This document shows, piece after piece, positions 35,590 through 44,546 of a DNA stretch of 64,000 nucleotides. The stretch's first letter is position 1. Each line of letters opens with the position of its first letter. This DNA comes from VXRJ01 sp964636705 (GTDB taxonomy: Bacteria > Acidobacteriota > Vicinamibacteria > Vicinamibacterales > UBA8438). Under the pieces are notes generated by a model. That model saw only the letters and a program-made list of their open reading frames with translations. It had not been told where the DNA came from and did no database searches. The position numbers and the translations under genes are program-made. The stretch spans positions 1-64,000 of the forward strand of contig CAZWUJ010000023.1 in NCBI GenBank assembly GCA_964636705.1, read 5' to 3'.

Positions 35590-37947
35590 ATGCATCGATC
35601 CAGCATCGCCCTTGGACTCCTCGCCGCTGCGTTGACGGCCGCGGCGCCGGCGCCCGCTCTGGCGCAGTCCCGGCCGGCGGAGACGTCGCTCGCGGACTCC
35701 GGGATCGATCCCGGCCTCATTGACGGGCCGCCGGCGCCCGAAGCGCCAGCCGTCATGACGCGCGACGAGGAGGGACGCACGACCGTCCGGGCCATCCACC
35801 TCGACGAGGGGCTCCGTCTCGACGGCGTTCTCGACGAACCGGTCTACCAGGGGGCGCCCGCGATTACCGGTTTCATCCAGCAGCTTCCGGACTACGGTTC
35901 GCCCGCGACGGAGCGGACCGAAGCCTGGGTCATGTTCGACGACACGAACGTCTACGTGGCGGCCCGGCTCCACGAGTCGGCGCCCGAGAGTCAGTGGGTC
36001 GCCAACGAGATGCGGCGCGACACCAACCAGCTCCGGCAGAACGACACGTTCACCGCCTTCTTCGATACCTTCTACGACCGCCGGAACGGCTTCAACTTCT
36101 ATACCAACCCGCTGGGGGCCCGGGCCGATCAGCAATTCACGAACGAGGGCAATCCGAACGGCGACTGGAACCCGGTCTGGGACGTCCGGTCCGGCCGCTT
36201 CGACGGCGGCTGGACGGTGGAGATGGAGATCCCGTTCAAGACGCTGCGCTACCGCTCAGAGCCACCGCATGTCTGGGGGATTCAGCTTCGCCGCGCGATC
36301 CGTCGCAAGAACGAGTGGGTCTATCTGACGCGGCTCCCCGAGTCGGCCGGCGGCGGCAACGGATCGGCCGGCATCTTTCGGGTCTCGGCGGCAGGCACGC
36401 TGGTCGGTCTCGAGCCGCCTCCGGCGAGCCGCAACATCGAGATCAAGCCTTACGCCATCGGCGGCGTCACGACCGATCTGACCGCGAATCCGGCGATTGT
36501 CGACGAGGGAAGCCGCGCCGCCGGCATCGACATCAAGTACGGCATCACGCAGAACCTCACCGCCGACTTCACCGTGAACACCGACTTCGCGCAGGTCGAG
36601 GTGGACGAACGGCAGGTCAACCTGACCCGCTTTCCGCTGTTCTTTCCCGAGAAACGCGAGTTTTTCCTGGAGGGAAGCGGCATCTTCGGGTTCGCCCGGG
36701 GCGGCGTGACGGGCCGCTTCGTTGGCGGCCGAGGCGGCGGCGACGTGCCGCAACTCTTCTACAGCCGGAAGATTGGGCTGGAGCAGGGGCGCGTGGTTCC
36801 CATTGTCGGGGGAGCGCGGGTGACCGGCAAGATTGGCCGGTTCGACGTCGGCGCCCTGAACATTCAGGCCGGCGACGAGATGGTTTCCCGCTCCGATCCG
36901 ACCAACTACACCGTCGTCCGCCTCCGGCGCGATATCCTGCGGCGGAGCTCCATCGGCGCGATAGCCACCAACCGCTCGGTTTCCCGGGTGGCTCCGGGCT
37001 CCAGCCAGGCGTACGGCATCGATGGCACGTTCGCTTTCTTCGAGAGCGTCAGCCTGGTCACCTACGTCGCGCGGACGCGCCTTCCGAGCCCGGAGTACCG
37101 GGGCAAGGACCTGAGCTACCAGGGGAAGTTCGAGTACGCCGCGGACCGCTACGGTTTCCAGGCGGACCACCTGGTGGTGGAGGACAACTTCCACCCGGAG
37201 GTCGGTTTTCGGCGTCGCGGCAACTTCCGGCGCACGTTCACCTCGGCTCGGTTCAGTCCCCGGCCGCGGTCCATCGACAGCGTTCGGCAGTTCGTCCTGG
37301 AAGGGAGCATCGACTACATCGTCACCGCCGACGAAAACCTTCTGGAGACGCGTCAGAACACCGTCTCGTTCCAGACCGAGTTCGAATCGAGCGACAGCCT
37401 CTCTTTCCAGGCGACCGACAACTACGAGATGCTGTTCGCACCGTTCCAACCCACCGGGGCCGATTTCGACATCCCGGTGGGAGGCTACCGTTTCGCCGAT
37501 GCCGAGGTGTCCTACTCGATCGGTCAGCAGCGGCGCGTCAACGGGACGATGTCGGTGAAGCGGGGCCAGTACTACGGCGGCGACCTGACGACGGTGGAGT
37601 TCCGGCAGGGCCGGATCGCGGTGCTGCCCCAGATGTCGGTCGAGCCCACGATCTCGTTCAACTGGATCGACACGCCGTACGGTGAGTTCCAGACCAATCT
37701 GGCCGTCACGCGGGTGAACTACGCGTTCAACCCCCGCATGTTCTTCAGCGGTCTGCTGCAGTACAACTCGGCCGGCAACTCGTTCGGCAGCAACCTGCGT
37801 CTACGGTGGGAGTACAGCCCCGGCAGCGAGCTGTTCGTGGTCTACACTGACGATCGCGACGTCACCGGCGGGTTGCGGCCCGACCGCGGCTGGGACCTGC
37901 GCAACCGGGGCTTCGTCGTCAAGTTCAACCGGCTGTTTCGATTCTGA
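35590..37947 (+). CDS. DUF5916 outer-membrane protein with carbohydrate-binding-like N-domain (785 aa)
   Basis: A signal peptide (ending ALAQS) is followed by a CBM9-like domain (about residues 60-275, with IHLDEGLRLDGVLDEPVYQGA and a WTVEMEIPFKTLRYR strand). A DUF5916 beta-barrel-type region runs to a C-terminal Phe (KFNRLFRF). PLFFPEKREFFLEGSGIF is the family hallmark. Proteins of this kind are predicted to sit in the outer membrane of Bacteroidetes/Acidobacteria-type bacteria; the cargo or function is not established. It is divergent from the TamB-Omp85 gene with a 60-nt spacer, so the two may share a regulatory region. ATG 35590 begins the signal peptide. Confidence 0.75.
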   Translation: MHRSSIALGLLAAALTAAAPAPALAQSRPAETSLADSGIDPGLIDGPPAPEAPAVMTRDEEGRTTVRAIHLDEGLRLDGVLDEPVYQGAPAITGFIQQLPDYGSPATERTEAWVMFDDTNVYVAARLHESAPESQWVANEMRRDTNQLRQNDTFTAFFDTFYDRRNGFNFYTNPLGARADQQFTNEGNPNGDWNPVWDVRSGRFDGGWTVEMEIPFKTLRYRSEPPHVWGIQLRRAIRRKNEWVYLTRLPESAGGGNGSAGIFRVSAAGTLVGLEPPPASRNIEIKPYAIGGVTTDLTANPAIVDEGSRAAGIDIKYGITQNLTADFTVNTDFAQVEVDERQVNLTRFPLFFPEKREFFLEGSGIFGFARGGVTGRFVGGRGGGDVPQLFYSRKIGLEQGRVVPIVGGARVTGKIGRFDVGALNIQAGDEMVSRSDPTNYTVVRLRRDILRRSSIGAIATNRSVSRVAPGSSQAYGIDGTFAFFESVSLVTYVARTRLPSPEYRGKDLSYQGKFEYAADRYGFQADHLVVEDNFHPEVGFRRRGNFRRTFTSARFSPRPRSIDSVRQFVLEGSIDYIVTADENLLETRQNTVSFQTEFESSDSLSFQATDNYEMLFAPFQPTGADFDIPVGGYRFADAEVSYSIGQQRRVNGTMSVKRGQYYGGDLTTVEFRQGRIAVLPQMSVEPTISFNWIDTPYGEFQTNLAVTRVNYAFNPRMFFSGLLQYNSAGNSFGSNLRLRWEYSPGSELFVVYTDDRDVTGGLRPDRGWDLRNRGFVVKFNRLFRF

Positions 37948-37953
37948 CGGACG

Positions 37954-37967
37954 TTCCCGTTCGGGAA
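37954..37967. terminator. Small perfect hairpin between convergent genes
   Basis: TTCCCG (37954-37959), TT, CGGGAA (37962-37967), 7 nt after the stop of the DUF5916 gene and 21 nt before the convergent gene's end. It is short and lacks a T-run; termination is suggested mainly by position. Confidence 0.3.
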
Positions 37968-37988
37968 ATGCCGGCCGCCGGGTCGGGA

Positions 37989-38807
37989 TCATTCCCGCGG
38001 CGCGCGGCCTTCACGCTCCGCGACAAGCGCCTCGTACTGTTCCTGGGTCAGCTCGTTGACGCTCGCCCAGGCGTGGCCCATCTCGTCCACTGCCCGGTCG
38101 CCCCACGTCACGAAATCGCCGGGATGCGGATTGTGCGGGTTGTTCTCCGTGTTGTCGAACCATGCGTGAAACTTGAGCACCGTCCCCGCCGGGAGCAGAG
38201 GCGCCGCATCGTCGGAGTAGATGTAGTTGTTGAACCAGTTGTGCTGGAAGTTGTCGATCTGGCTGAGCAACTCCGTCCGCCCATCCGGATAGATGGCTTC
38301 CATCGACATGCCCTTTCCCCTCCGGTGCATGTGCGCCTGAAAGCTCTGAAGCCGGACGGGAGTCCGCAACACGTGCTCCGAAGAGAAGATCGGGGTGGAG
38401 TGCGGCGGAATCCGCAGGGTGTCCCGAGTGGCGATCATGAACGCACGGGAGCGCGTCCAGGTGATGCGGTCCTCCCGAGAAAAGCCCGCAGGGACGGTCA
38501 GCGTGAACACCCCGTAGTGGCGGCCGGCCGGGAACCGCGTCGGCTGACCCCGATCCGGCGGATCGGGTGACACCGCGTTGCGCGCGCCCACCGGAATCTC
38601 GATCCGCTCTTCCGTGTTCCGGTTAATGAAGCCGAACGACAGCGTGTATGACCCGTCCGGGTTTACGTACCAGCCTTCGAAGGCCGGGCTGACGCCGAGC
38701 CCCCGAGGCTGCCGCCGGGCGCGCGGGTCATGCTGCGCCCAACCCGGTGTCCCCAGGCTGAGGGCGCCGAGCACAACCAGCGCGGCCGTCGCGCGCAGCG
38801 TGCTCAT
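37989..38807 (-). CDS. Secreted protein with copper type II monooxygenase-like C-terminal fold (272 aa)
   Basis: A signal peptide (ending GWAQH) precedes a beta-rich domain (GWYVNPDGSYTLSFGFINRN). The C-terminal part contains FQAHMHRRGKGMSMEAIYPDG, FQHNWFNNY and WFDNTENNPHNPHPGDFVTWGD. The HMH pair and the DNTxNNPxNP segment resemble the C-terminal half of peptidylglycine-type Cu(II), ascorbate-dependent monooxygenases. The other copper-binding half is not visible, so it may be a structural or electron-transfer variant. It lies 4 nt downstream of the large DUF5916-type gene, hence the same operon. Confidence 0.6.
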   Translation of the reverse strand: MSTLRATAALVVLGALSLGTPGWAQHDPRARRQPRGLGVSPAFEGWYVNPDGSYTLSFGFINRNTEERIEIPVGARNAVSPDPPDRGQPTRFPAGRHYGVFTLTVPAGFSREDRITWTRSRAFMIATRDTLRIPPHSTPIFSSEHVLRTPVRLQSFQAHMHRRGKGMSMEAIYPDGRTELLSQIDNFQHNWFNNYIYSDDAAPLLPAGTVLKFHAWFDNTENNPHNPHPGDFVTWGDRAVDEMGHAWASVNELTQEQYEALVAEREGRAPRE

Positions 38808-38811
38808 GGCG

Positions 38812-41802
38812 TCAGTACCGGAACAGGTACTGGAACTTCGTGAAGAACGCCCGGTTGGTGCGCTGCAGGGTCGTGACCGACGGGAACAGGTAGTCGTCCA
38901 TCCCGTCGCCGTCGAAGTCTTCGCCCATGATGAGGTCGCCCTGCTGGTAGCGGTCGTCGTAGCCGATGTAGAACACCGTCCCCGCGTTGACGCGGTAACT
39001 CACCAGCAGGTTCAGCCCGGCCGTACGCTCGAGGGTGTTGAACTCGGCGATGTTGCGCAGAGCCAGCCGGTCGGTGAACTGGTAGGTGCTCAGGGCGCGC
39101 ACGATGGTGACATCGAAGACGAGCTCATCGTCATTGCGCGGGTCGACCAGCCGGCTCGTGTTGATGTTGATCTGCGACTGAAACCGGGGAACCGGCCGGA
39201 CGGTAAGGAACATACCGCCGCCGCCGCCCCGGCCGAGGAACGGATCCGCCTGATACCGCACTTCGTCGCCGTACTGGAAGAAGCCGCCGACGGAGAAGCG
39301 GCTGCTGCTGTTGATGCGTCCGAAGGCGCGGTAGCTGAGCTTGTCGAAGTTCACGCCGAGGAACCGTTCCATGTCGCGGCTGACACTGAAGTTGGCGCTG
39401 ATGTTGTTGGCGAGCGTCGTGTTCAGACTGGCCTGCAACTGCTCGTCTTCGAGTATGTTGTCGAAGTTCCAGTTCCGCCCGTAAGTGACGCTCGGCCCCC
39501 AGTTGATTACCCAGCTCTCGGGCCAGAACCGGTACCCGATGCTGGTGACGTTCCGCTGCTGATCGGTTCGCCGCACGAAGCCGACGTCGGTCCGGAAATC
39601 GGGCGAGAGGGTATACGTGCCGTTGAAGATGCTCCAGTTGCGGCCGTTCAGCCGGTAGTTGACGTCGAACATCCTCCCCCGCGAGTAGACGCCGTCGAGA
39701 TCGCGGTTGTCGGTCTGGACCGCCGTGAACGCGGCCGCCTGGGTCCGGCCCAGCCGGAACGCTCCGTCGACGAGCGCCATGCGGCTGTAGCCGCCCAGGA
39801 AGTCCCGGTTGGTGAACATCGCGCCGAGGTGCGACTCCGAGTACAGGTCGTAGCGCGCCCGCCCGATCACGACGTTCGCGGCCGCGTCGGCGGCGGGTCC
39901 GGCAAGGCCGGCAACCGATCCCGCCGCGGCGTCGTTTGCGGCCATGAAGCCGATGGACGTCCGTCCCACCTTGCCGGTTATCTTCGCGCCCCAATCCGGG
40001 TCCCGGATGGTGCGCGTGTGGACAAAGTTGACGGGCCCCAACACGTTGAAGATCTCGGCCCCCTCCAGGAAGAATGGCCGCAGCTCCGGATAGAAGAGCG
40101 CGAACCGCTGATTGACCTCGATCTGGGGACGGTCGGACTCGACCTGAGAAAAGTCCGGGTTGAACGTGAAGTCGGCGATCAGGTTCGACGTGATGCCGTA
40201 CTTGACGTTGACGCCTCCCTCCGGCTGTGCGTCTCCGGGATCGAAGGCGCCGGTCGACATGTCGAGCGAACCGAGCTGGACACCCGTGGCCACCGGCATG
40301 ATCTCCAGATTGCGGCTCGTCGAGAGGTTGGTCATGCCCTCGAGGAGGCCCATCTGGGGCAGGAAGCCGGACACGCCGCGCGATATCGGCGCCCAGACCA
40401 CGTTCTCGTCCTTGTCGCGGATCTCGCGGACGATCTGGAACGCCCAGCGATGGGGGACGCCACTGTCCCGCCGCGGATAACGCAGGCTCTTGAACGGAAT
40501 CGCCATCTCGGCCGTGAAGCCGTCGTCGACGATCTGCGCACCGCTGTCGAACAGCGCATCCCAGGAGTCGTCGCCGTTCGGAATTCCCGAGCGCCTGAAA
40601 CCGCCGCCGCCGCCCCCGCGGCCGCCACCGCCGGCGCCGCCGCCCCCGCGCCCGCCGCCGCCCCCGCGCGCGTTGATGATTGCGTCGCCCTGCACGTTGT
40701 AGCCGTTGACGGAGAAGGAGTAGGCGCGCTGCTGGTCGAGAAACGGATCGAAGTACACCGTGATGTTGTCGTCGCGAAAGGCCTGATCGCGGTCCACCCG
40801 CGTCGCCCGCATGATGCCTGGATCCGCGTAATGGATGTGAAAGGCGACATACAGGTTCTGGCTGTCGTAGCTGATCCAGGCCTCGGTTGCCTCGCTGGCG
40901 GGTTCTCCCTCGAAGGGTTGCTCCTGAACGAATTCGGTGATGTGCAACGCGTTCCGCCAGACCTCGTCGTCGAGGCGGCCGTCGATGTCCGGGCGGACGT
41001 CGGTCCGCGTGGGACGGAGCGTAGGGCGTCCGGCCAGGATTCCGGCGGCGGCGAACCCCGCGGCCGGCGCCCCGTCGCGTTCCCGCGCGTTCGCGGTTCC
41101 CAGTTCCAGGCCACCCGCGACCTCCGGCGGCGGCAGCGGGGCGGATCGCGCGGACGGACCAGGCGGGGCGACTCCACCATTGCCGCTGCCGTTTCCGATG
41201 CCATTACCGTTGCCGGTGGCGTTCCTGCCGGGATTGCCGCTACCGCGGCCGGGTCGAAGCGCGGCGCGTGGCGCATCAGTGGCGGTGCGGGACGCATCAG
41301 CCGTCGCGGTACCGCCGCCGGCAACTCCAACCGGGAGCAGGTTGCTCAACTCATCGGCGATACGGTCCTGAAGAGCGAAGATCTCGCTCACGTTGCCGTC
41401 CGCCCTGGCACTGGCGGTCACGGCGCCGGTCTCCGTGTCTGTCACGCGCGCCGTGACGCGCATGCGATCGCCCACGCGCTGGTAGCCGCCGGTCACGAGC
41501 CATCTGGCGCCGTCGCGGTGGTCGACAACCGCCAGCATGTCCCGGCCCGCGAGGTCGGCCGACAGGGCCTCCGCGATCCCCGCGCCGATCCAATCGTCCG
41601 CCGGGTCGGCGGAAATGTTCTCGAACGGAGCGATCGCAACCGTCGTTGGCCCGGCGCCGCTCGCGCCCGCGAACGCCTCGGAGCCGGGGGCCACTTGCGC
41701 CTGGCCCAAGGTCGGAACGGCAGTCAGGCACCAGCCGACGACACCGACCAGCATCGGGATCCGCCTGTAGCGGCGCGCGGTTGTCGGAGGGCGGATCTGC
41801 AT
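38812..41802 (-). CDS. DUF5916 outer-membrane protein with TolB-like N-terminal domain (996 aa)
   Basis: Signal segment (about residues 15-35), then a TolB-N/adenylate-cyclase-associated-like domain (TVAIAPFENISADPADDWIG, a TGGYQRVGDRMRVTARVTD strand, IFALQDRIADELSNL). A Gly/Asn linker, a CBM9-like domain (DIDGRLDDEVWRNALHITEF), a poly-glycine insert at about residues 375-405, and the DUF5916 barrel with PELRPFFLEGAEIF follow. It ends in an aromatic YLFRY. ATG 41800-41802 was chosen over a much longer frame because it begins the signal region. Putting a TolB-like domain on a DUF5916 protein is unusual. Likely outer membrane; function unknown. Confidence 0.7.
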   Translation of the reverse strand: MQIRPPTTARRYRRIPMLVGVVGWCLTAVPTLGQAQVAPGSEAFAGASGAGPTTVAIAPFENISADPADDWIGAGIAEALSADLAGRDMLAVVDHRDGARWLVTGGYQRVGDRMRVTARVTDTETGAVTASARADGNVSEIFALQDRIADELSNLLPVGVAGGGTATADASRTATDAPRAALRPGRGSGNPGRNATGNGNGIGNGSGNGGVAPPGPSARSAPLPPPEVAGGLELGTANARERDGAPAAGFAAAGILAGRPTLRPTRTDVRPDIDGRLDDEVWRNALHITEFVQEQPFEGEPASEATEAWISYDSQNLYVAFHIHYADPGIMRATRVDRDQAFRDDNITVYFDPFLDQQRAYSFSVNGYNVQGDAIINARGGGGGRGGGGAGGGGRGGGGGGFRRSGIPNGDDSWDALFDSGAQIVDDGFTAEMAIPFKSLRYPRRDSGVPHRWAFQIVREIRDKDENVVWAPISRGVSGFLPQMGLLEGMTNLSTSRNLEIMPVATGVQLGSLDMSTGAFDPGDAQPEGGVNVKYGITSNLIADFTFNPDFSQVESDRPQIEVNQRFALFYPELRPFFLEGAEIFNVLGPVNFVHTRTIRDPDWGAKITGKVGRTSIGFMAANDAAAGSVAGLAGPAADAAANVVIGRARYDLYSESHLGAMFTNRDFLGGYSRMALVDGAFRLGRTQAAAFTAVQTDNRDLDGVYSRGRMFDVNYRLNGRNWSIFNGTYTLSPDFRTDVGFVRRTDQQRNVTSIGYRFWPESWVINWGPSVTYGRNWNFDNILEDEQLQASLNTTLANNISANFSVSRDMERFLGVNFDKLSYRAFGRINSSSRFSVGGFFQYGDEVRYQADPFLGRGGGGGMFLTVRPVPRFQSQININTSRLVDPRNDDELVFDVTIVRALSTYQFTDRLALRNIAEFNTLERTAGLNLLVSYRVNAGTVFYIGYDDRYQQGDLIMGEDFDGDGMDDYLFPSVTTLQRTNRAFFTKFQYLFRY

Positions 41803-41965
41803 TGGATCCTTTCGGCAGTATACGCTACTGGGCGCGCAATCGCGGTAGACTCGTCGCCAGGGCGCCGCGGCCTTACCCTTGCCCGAGGCGGTGCGTCCGC
41901 ATAACATCGGCGGCATCACCAATGGGTTGCTGGACGAATCCGCGTCAATCTGGGGAGTGTGCAGA

Positions 41966-43810
41966 ATGAGCCGATCAACGAACTCCGTAGGGATTGCGAT
42001 CCTTTCGCTTCTGTGGGTCTTCAGCATGCCGGTAGCTCCGGCCGGCCAGGAACCCTGGGAGAGTGATCCGGCGCAGTGGGTCATGCCGAACGCCAACTAT
42101 GCCGGCTGGAACTACAGCCCGCTGGATCAGATCAACGTCGACAACGTACAAGACCTCACGATGGCGTGGACGATGCAGCTCGGCATCCAGGATTCATTCG
42201 AAGGTTCGCCTCTCGTGGTCGGCGACACGATGTACATCCAGACCCCGAAGCCGAACTACGTCTACGCCCTCGATCTTGCGCGCGACGGGGTCATCAAGTG
42301 GGAGTTTCGGCCTGAATTCGCCGACCTGGAAAGGACGATACGAAGCGCCTGCTGCGGCGCGCAGAGCCGCGGATTGGGTTACGCCGACGGCCACATCTTC
42401 ATGGCGACGCTCGACGGCCAGGTGTTCGCTCTGGATGCGGAGACCGGCGAAGTCATCTGGCGGGCTGAAAACGCCGACATCTCGACGGGCGAGACAGTGA
42501 GCGCCCCGCCGCTGGTCGTCAACGACAAGGTGATTGTCGGTGTGGCAGGCGGCGAGTTCGGCGTCCGGGGCCACGTGACCGCTTACAGTATCGACACCGG
42601 CCGCATGCGGTGGCGCTACCACAGCATGGGGCCGAACAACGAAGTCGGTATCGGACCCCGTTTCGACCCGTTCTACCCGGATGATCAGGTCGCCAATCCG
42701 GCGCTCGACTCCTGGTTCGGCGATTCCTGGCGCCGCGGCGGCGGCTCCATCTGGGGCTGGTTCACCTTCGACCCGGAACTGAATCTCTTCTACTACGGCA
42801 CGAGCAACTGCGGTCCCTGGAACCCGGACTACCGCCGGGAGTGGGGCGTGGTCGAGCTGGACGAGGACGGGGGGCTCACCGGCTACCGGAACAACTACTG
42901 TGCGTCGCTCCTGGCCCGCGATGCCGACAGCGGAGAGCTGGTCTGGGCCTACAACCTGACCCCGCAAGATCAGTGGGACCTGGACGAACCGAGCGCCAAC
43001 ATTCTCGTCGACCTCGAGATCGATGGCCAGGAGCGGAAGGCGCTGATTCGCGCGGCCAGGAACGGCTTCTTCTACGTGTTCGATCGCGCGACGGGAGAGA
43101 TACTCATCGAGCCCTGGATGTTCGTCTACAACGATGTCATCGCCGGCGTCAACATGGAGACCGGCCGGCCGCGGTACGACATCCAGAGGATGATGTTCAC
43201 CGACATCGAGGATCGACAGCGGTACGTGCCGGACGCCGACAACGTTGCCGTCGGCTGGTGCCCCGGGATCTCCGCCAGGAACTGGCAGAACGATGCGTAT
43301 TCGCCGCGCACCGGATTCCTGTACACACCGACCTCGAACACCTGCGGGATCCAGAGGGTGGTCGAGGGCGAGTACGTCGCCGGTGACCGCTACACGCTCC
43401 GCGAGCGCGGTGGTCGCGCTCCGGAACCGCCCGATGCGGAGATCGTCGGAGAGCTGCAGGCCAACGACCCGTTGACGCGCGAGACTGTCTGGCGGGTCCG
43501 GTGGACGTCGGACAACAACACGCCGGTCATGGCCACGGCAGGAGACCTGCTCTTCCAGGGAGGTCGCAACGAGGGCGTCGTGCGAGCGTTTGATGCCCGC
43601 AGCGGCGACATCGTCTGGACGTTCCGGACCGGAAGCAACTTCCGGAACTCGCCGATCAGCTACCTCGGGCCGGACGGGCGGCAGTACGTGGCCATCATCG
43701 GCAGTCAGCGCCCGGGGACCGATCAGGTCATGCCCGATGCGGAACCGGACGAGAGCGTGCGTTTCCGCCGGGCTGGCAGCACGCTCTACGTGTTCGCGCT
43801 GCCCGAGTGA
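41966..43810 (+). CDS. PQQ-dependent alcohol dehydrogenase-type quinoprotein (614 aa)
   Basis: A signal peptide (about residues 1-27) precedes an eight-blade quinoprotein propeller. It has the vicinal cysteine pair (C129-C130 in RSACCGAQSRG) that forms the disulfide over PQQ in methanol/ethanol dehydrogenases, plus blade motifs DAETGEVIW, DADSGELVW and SGDIVWTF, and a GTSNCGPWNPDYR region. The C-terminus FRTGSNFRNSPISYLGPDGRQYVA is typical. Unlike the quinoprotein at 1781-3922, it has no cytochrome domain, so it needs a separate electron acceptor. ATG 41966 has GGGGAG upstream. It overlaps the next gene by 4 nt. Confidence 0.8.
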   Translation: MSRSTNSVGIAILSLLWVFSMPVAPAGQEPWESDPAQWVMPNANYAGWNYSPLDQINVDNVQDLTMAWTMQLGIQDSFEGSPLVVGDTMYIQTPKPNYVYALDLARDGVIKWEFRPEFADLERTIRSACCGAQSRGLGYADGHIFMATLDGQVFALDAETGEVIWRAENADISTGETVSAPPLVVNDKVIVGVAGGEFGVRGHVTAYSIDTGRMRWRYHSMGPNNEVGIGPRFDPFYPDDQVANPALDSWFGDSWRRGGGSIWGWFTFDPELNLFYYGTSNCGPWNPDYRREWGVVELDEDGGLTGYRNNYCASLLARDADSGELVWAYNLTPQDQWDLDEPSANILVDLEIDGQERKALIRAARNGFFYVFDRATGEILIEPWMFVYNDVIAGVNMETGRPRYDIQRMMFTDIEDRQRYVPDADNVAVGWCPGISARNWQNDAYSPRTGFLYTPTSNTCGIQRVVEGEYVAGDRYTLRERGGRAPEPPDAEIVGELQANDPLTRETVWRVRWTSDNNTPVMATAGDLLFQGGRNEGVVRAFDARSGDIVWTFRTGSNFRNSPISYLGPDGRQYVAIIGSQRPGTDQVMPDAEPDESVRFRRAGSTLYVFALPE

Positions 43811-44517
43811 ATCGAGTCCCCCGGCGTCGCAACGTCCGAGCTCTACTGATCGTCGGCTGGATGCTCCTCGCTTTCGTGTCGGCAGCGGCGCCCGCCGCGG
43901 CACAGTTCGGATCCGGCGAGATTGCAGGCGGCTACTCGTATTCCCGCATGGAGGGCGGCGGCCTGCCTGAAGGCTGGCTCGTGTCCGGCGCCGTCGACCT
44001 GAACCCTACCTTGTCGATTGTGGGAGAGGTGTTCAGCAACCGCAGGAACCTGTCGCCCCATGACTTCGTGGAGGAGGTGGACGCGGAAGCTGGTCCCGAT
44101 GTGCCCGGGTTCGCCGAGCTCGTGGAGGACACAGGCATCGAAGCCAGCATCACCGTGCGCTCACTCGCCGGCGGCATCCGCTATGGCCAGTCGCTCGGGC
44201 GCGCCGGCTGGTTCGTGCAGTCTGTGGCAGGCCCTGCCTGGGTCGACACGCGCCTGTCGATCCTCGACGTGCGTGTGTCGATCACCCCCTCGTCCTGGGT
44301 ATGGCAGACCGGTGGTGGCATCGACGTGTCAGTGACTCGCCGTGTGGCCGTGCGGCTGCGCGGCGACTATCGCCGCCTCGGCGGATTCACATTGGGTGAG
44401 GGGCTTGCCGGGGAGGCAAGCAGCCTCGCACGTGAGGATCTTGCATTGCCTGGAGCCAACGGGTTTGCCTTCTCCACCGGGCTGGTGCTCCGCCTCGGTG
44501 CCTTGCGCCAGCCCTGA
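43807..44517 (+). CDS. Small outer-membrane beta-barrel protein (236 aa)
   Basis: GTG 43807 overlaps the quinoprotein stop (GTGA). An N-terminal signal (ending AAAQFGSGE) is followed by alternating hydrophobic strands separated by short turns (GGYSYSRME, GWLVSGAVDLN, LAGGIRYGQSLG, VAVRLRGDYRRLGG, FAFSTGLVLRLG). This is the pattern of an 8-10-stranded OmpA/OprF-like barrel. No C-terminal peptidoglycan domain is present. Translational coupling to the quinoprotein suggests a shared role at the cell surface, such as substrate entry; this is inference. Confidence 0.6.
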   Translation: MNRVPRRRNVRALLIVGWMLLAFVSAAAPAAAQFGSGEIAGGYSYSRMEGGGLPEGWLVSGAVDLNPTLSIVGEVFSNRRNLSPHDFVEEVDAEAGPDVPGFAELVEDTGIEASITVRSLAGGIRYGQSLGRAGWFVQSVAGPAWVDTRLSILDVRVSITPSSWVWQTGGGIDVSVTRRVAVRLRGDYRRLGGFTLGEGLAGEASSLAREDLALPGANGFAFSTGLVLRLGALRQP

Positions 44518-44546
44518 GGGCGGGGCGGTAGAGCCGCTCGCGCCGG

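Noticed and set aside
38578..41904. Plus-strand open frame of over 1,100 codons opposite the TolB/DUF5916 gene
   Set aside because: No recognisable domain and exactly mirrors the codon bias of the real minus-strand gene.
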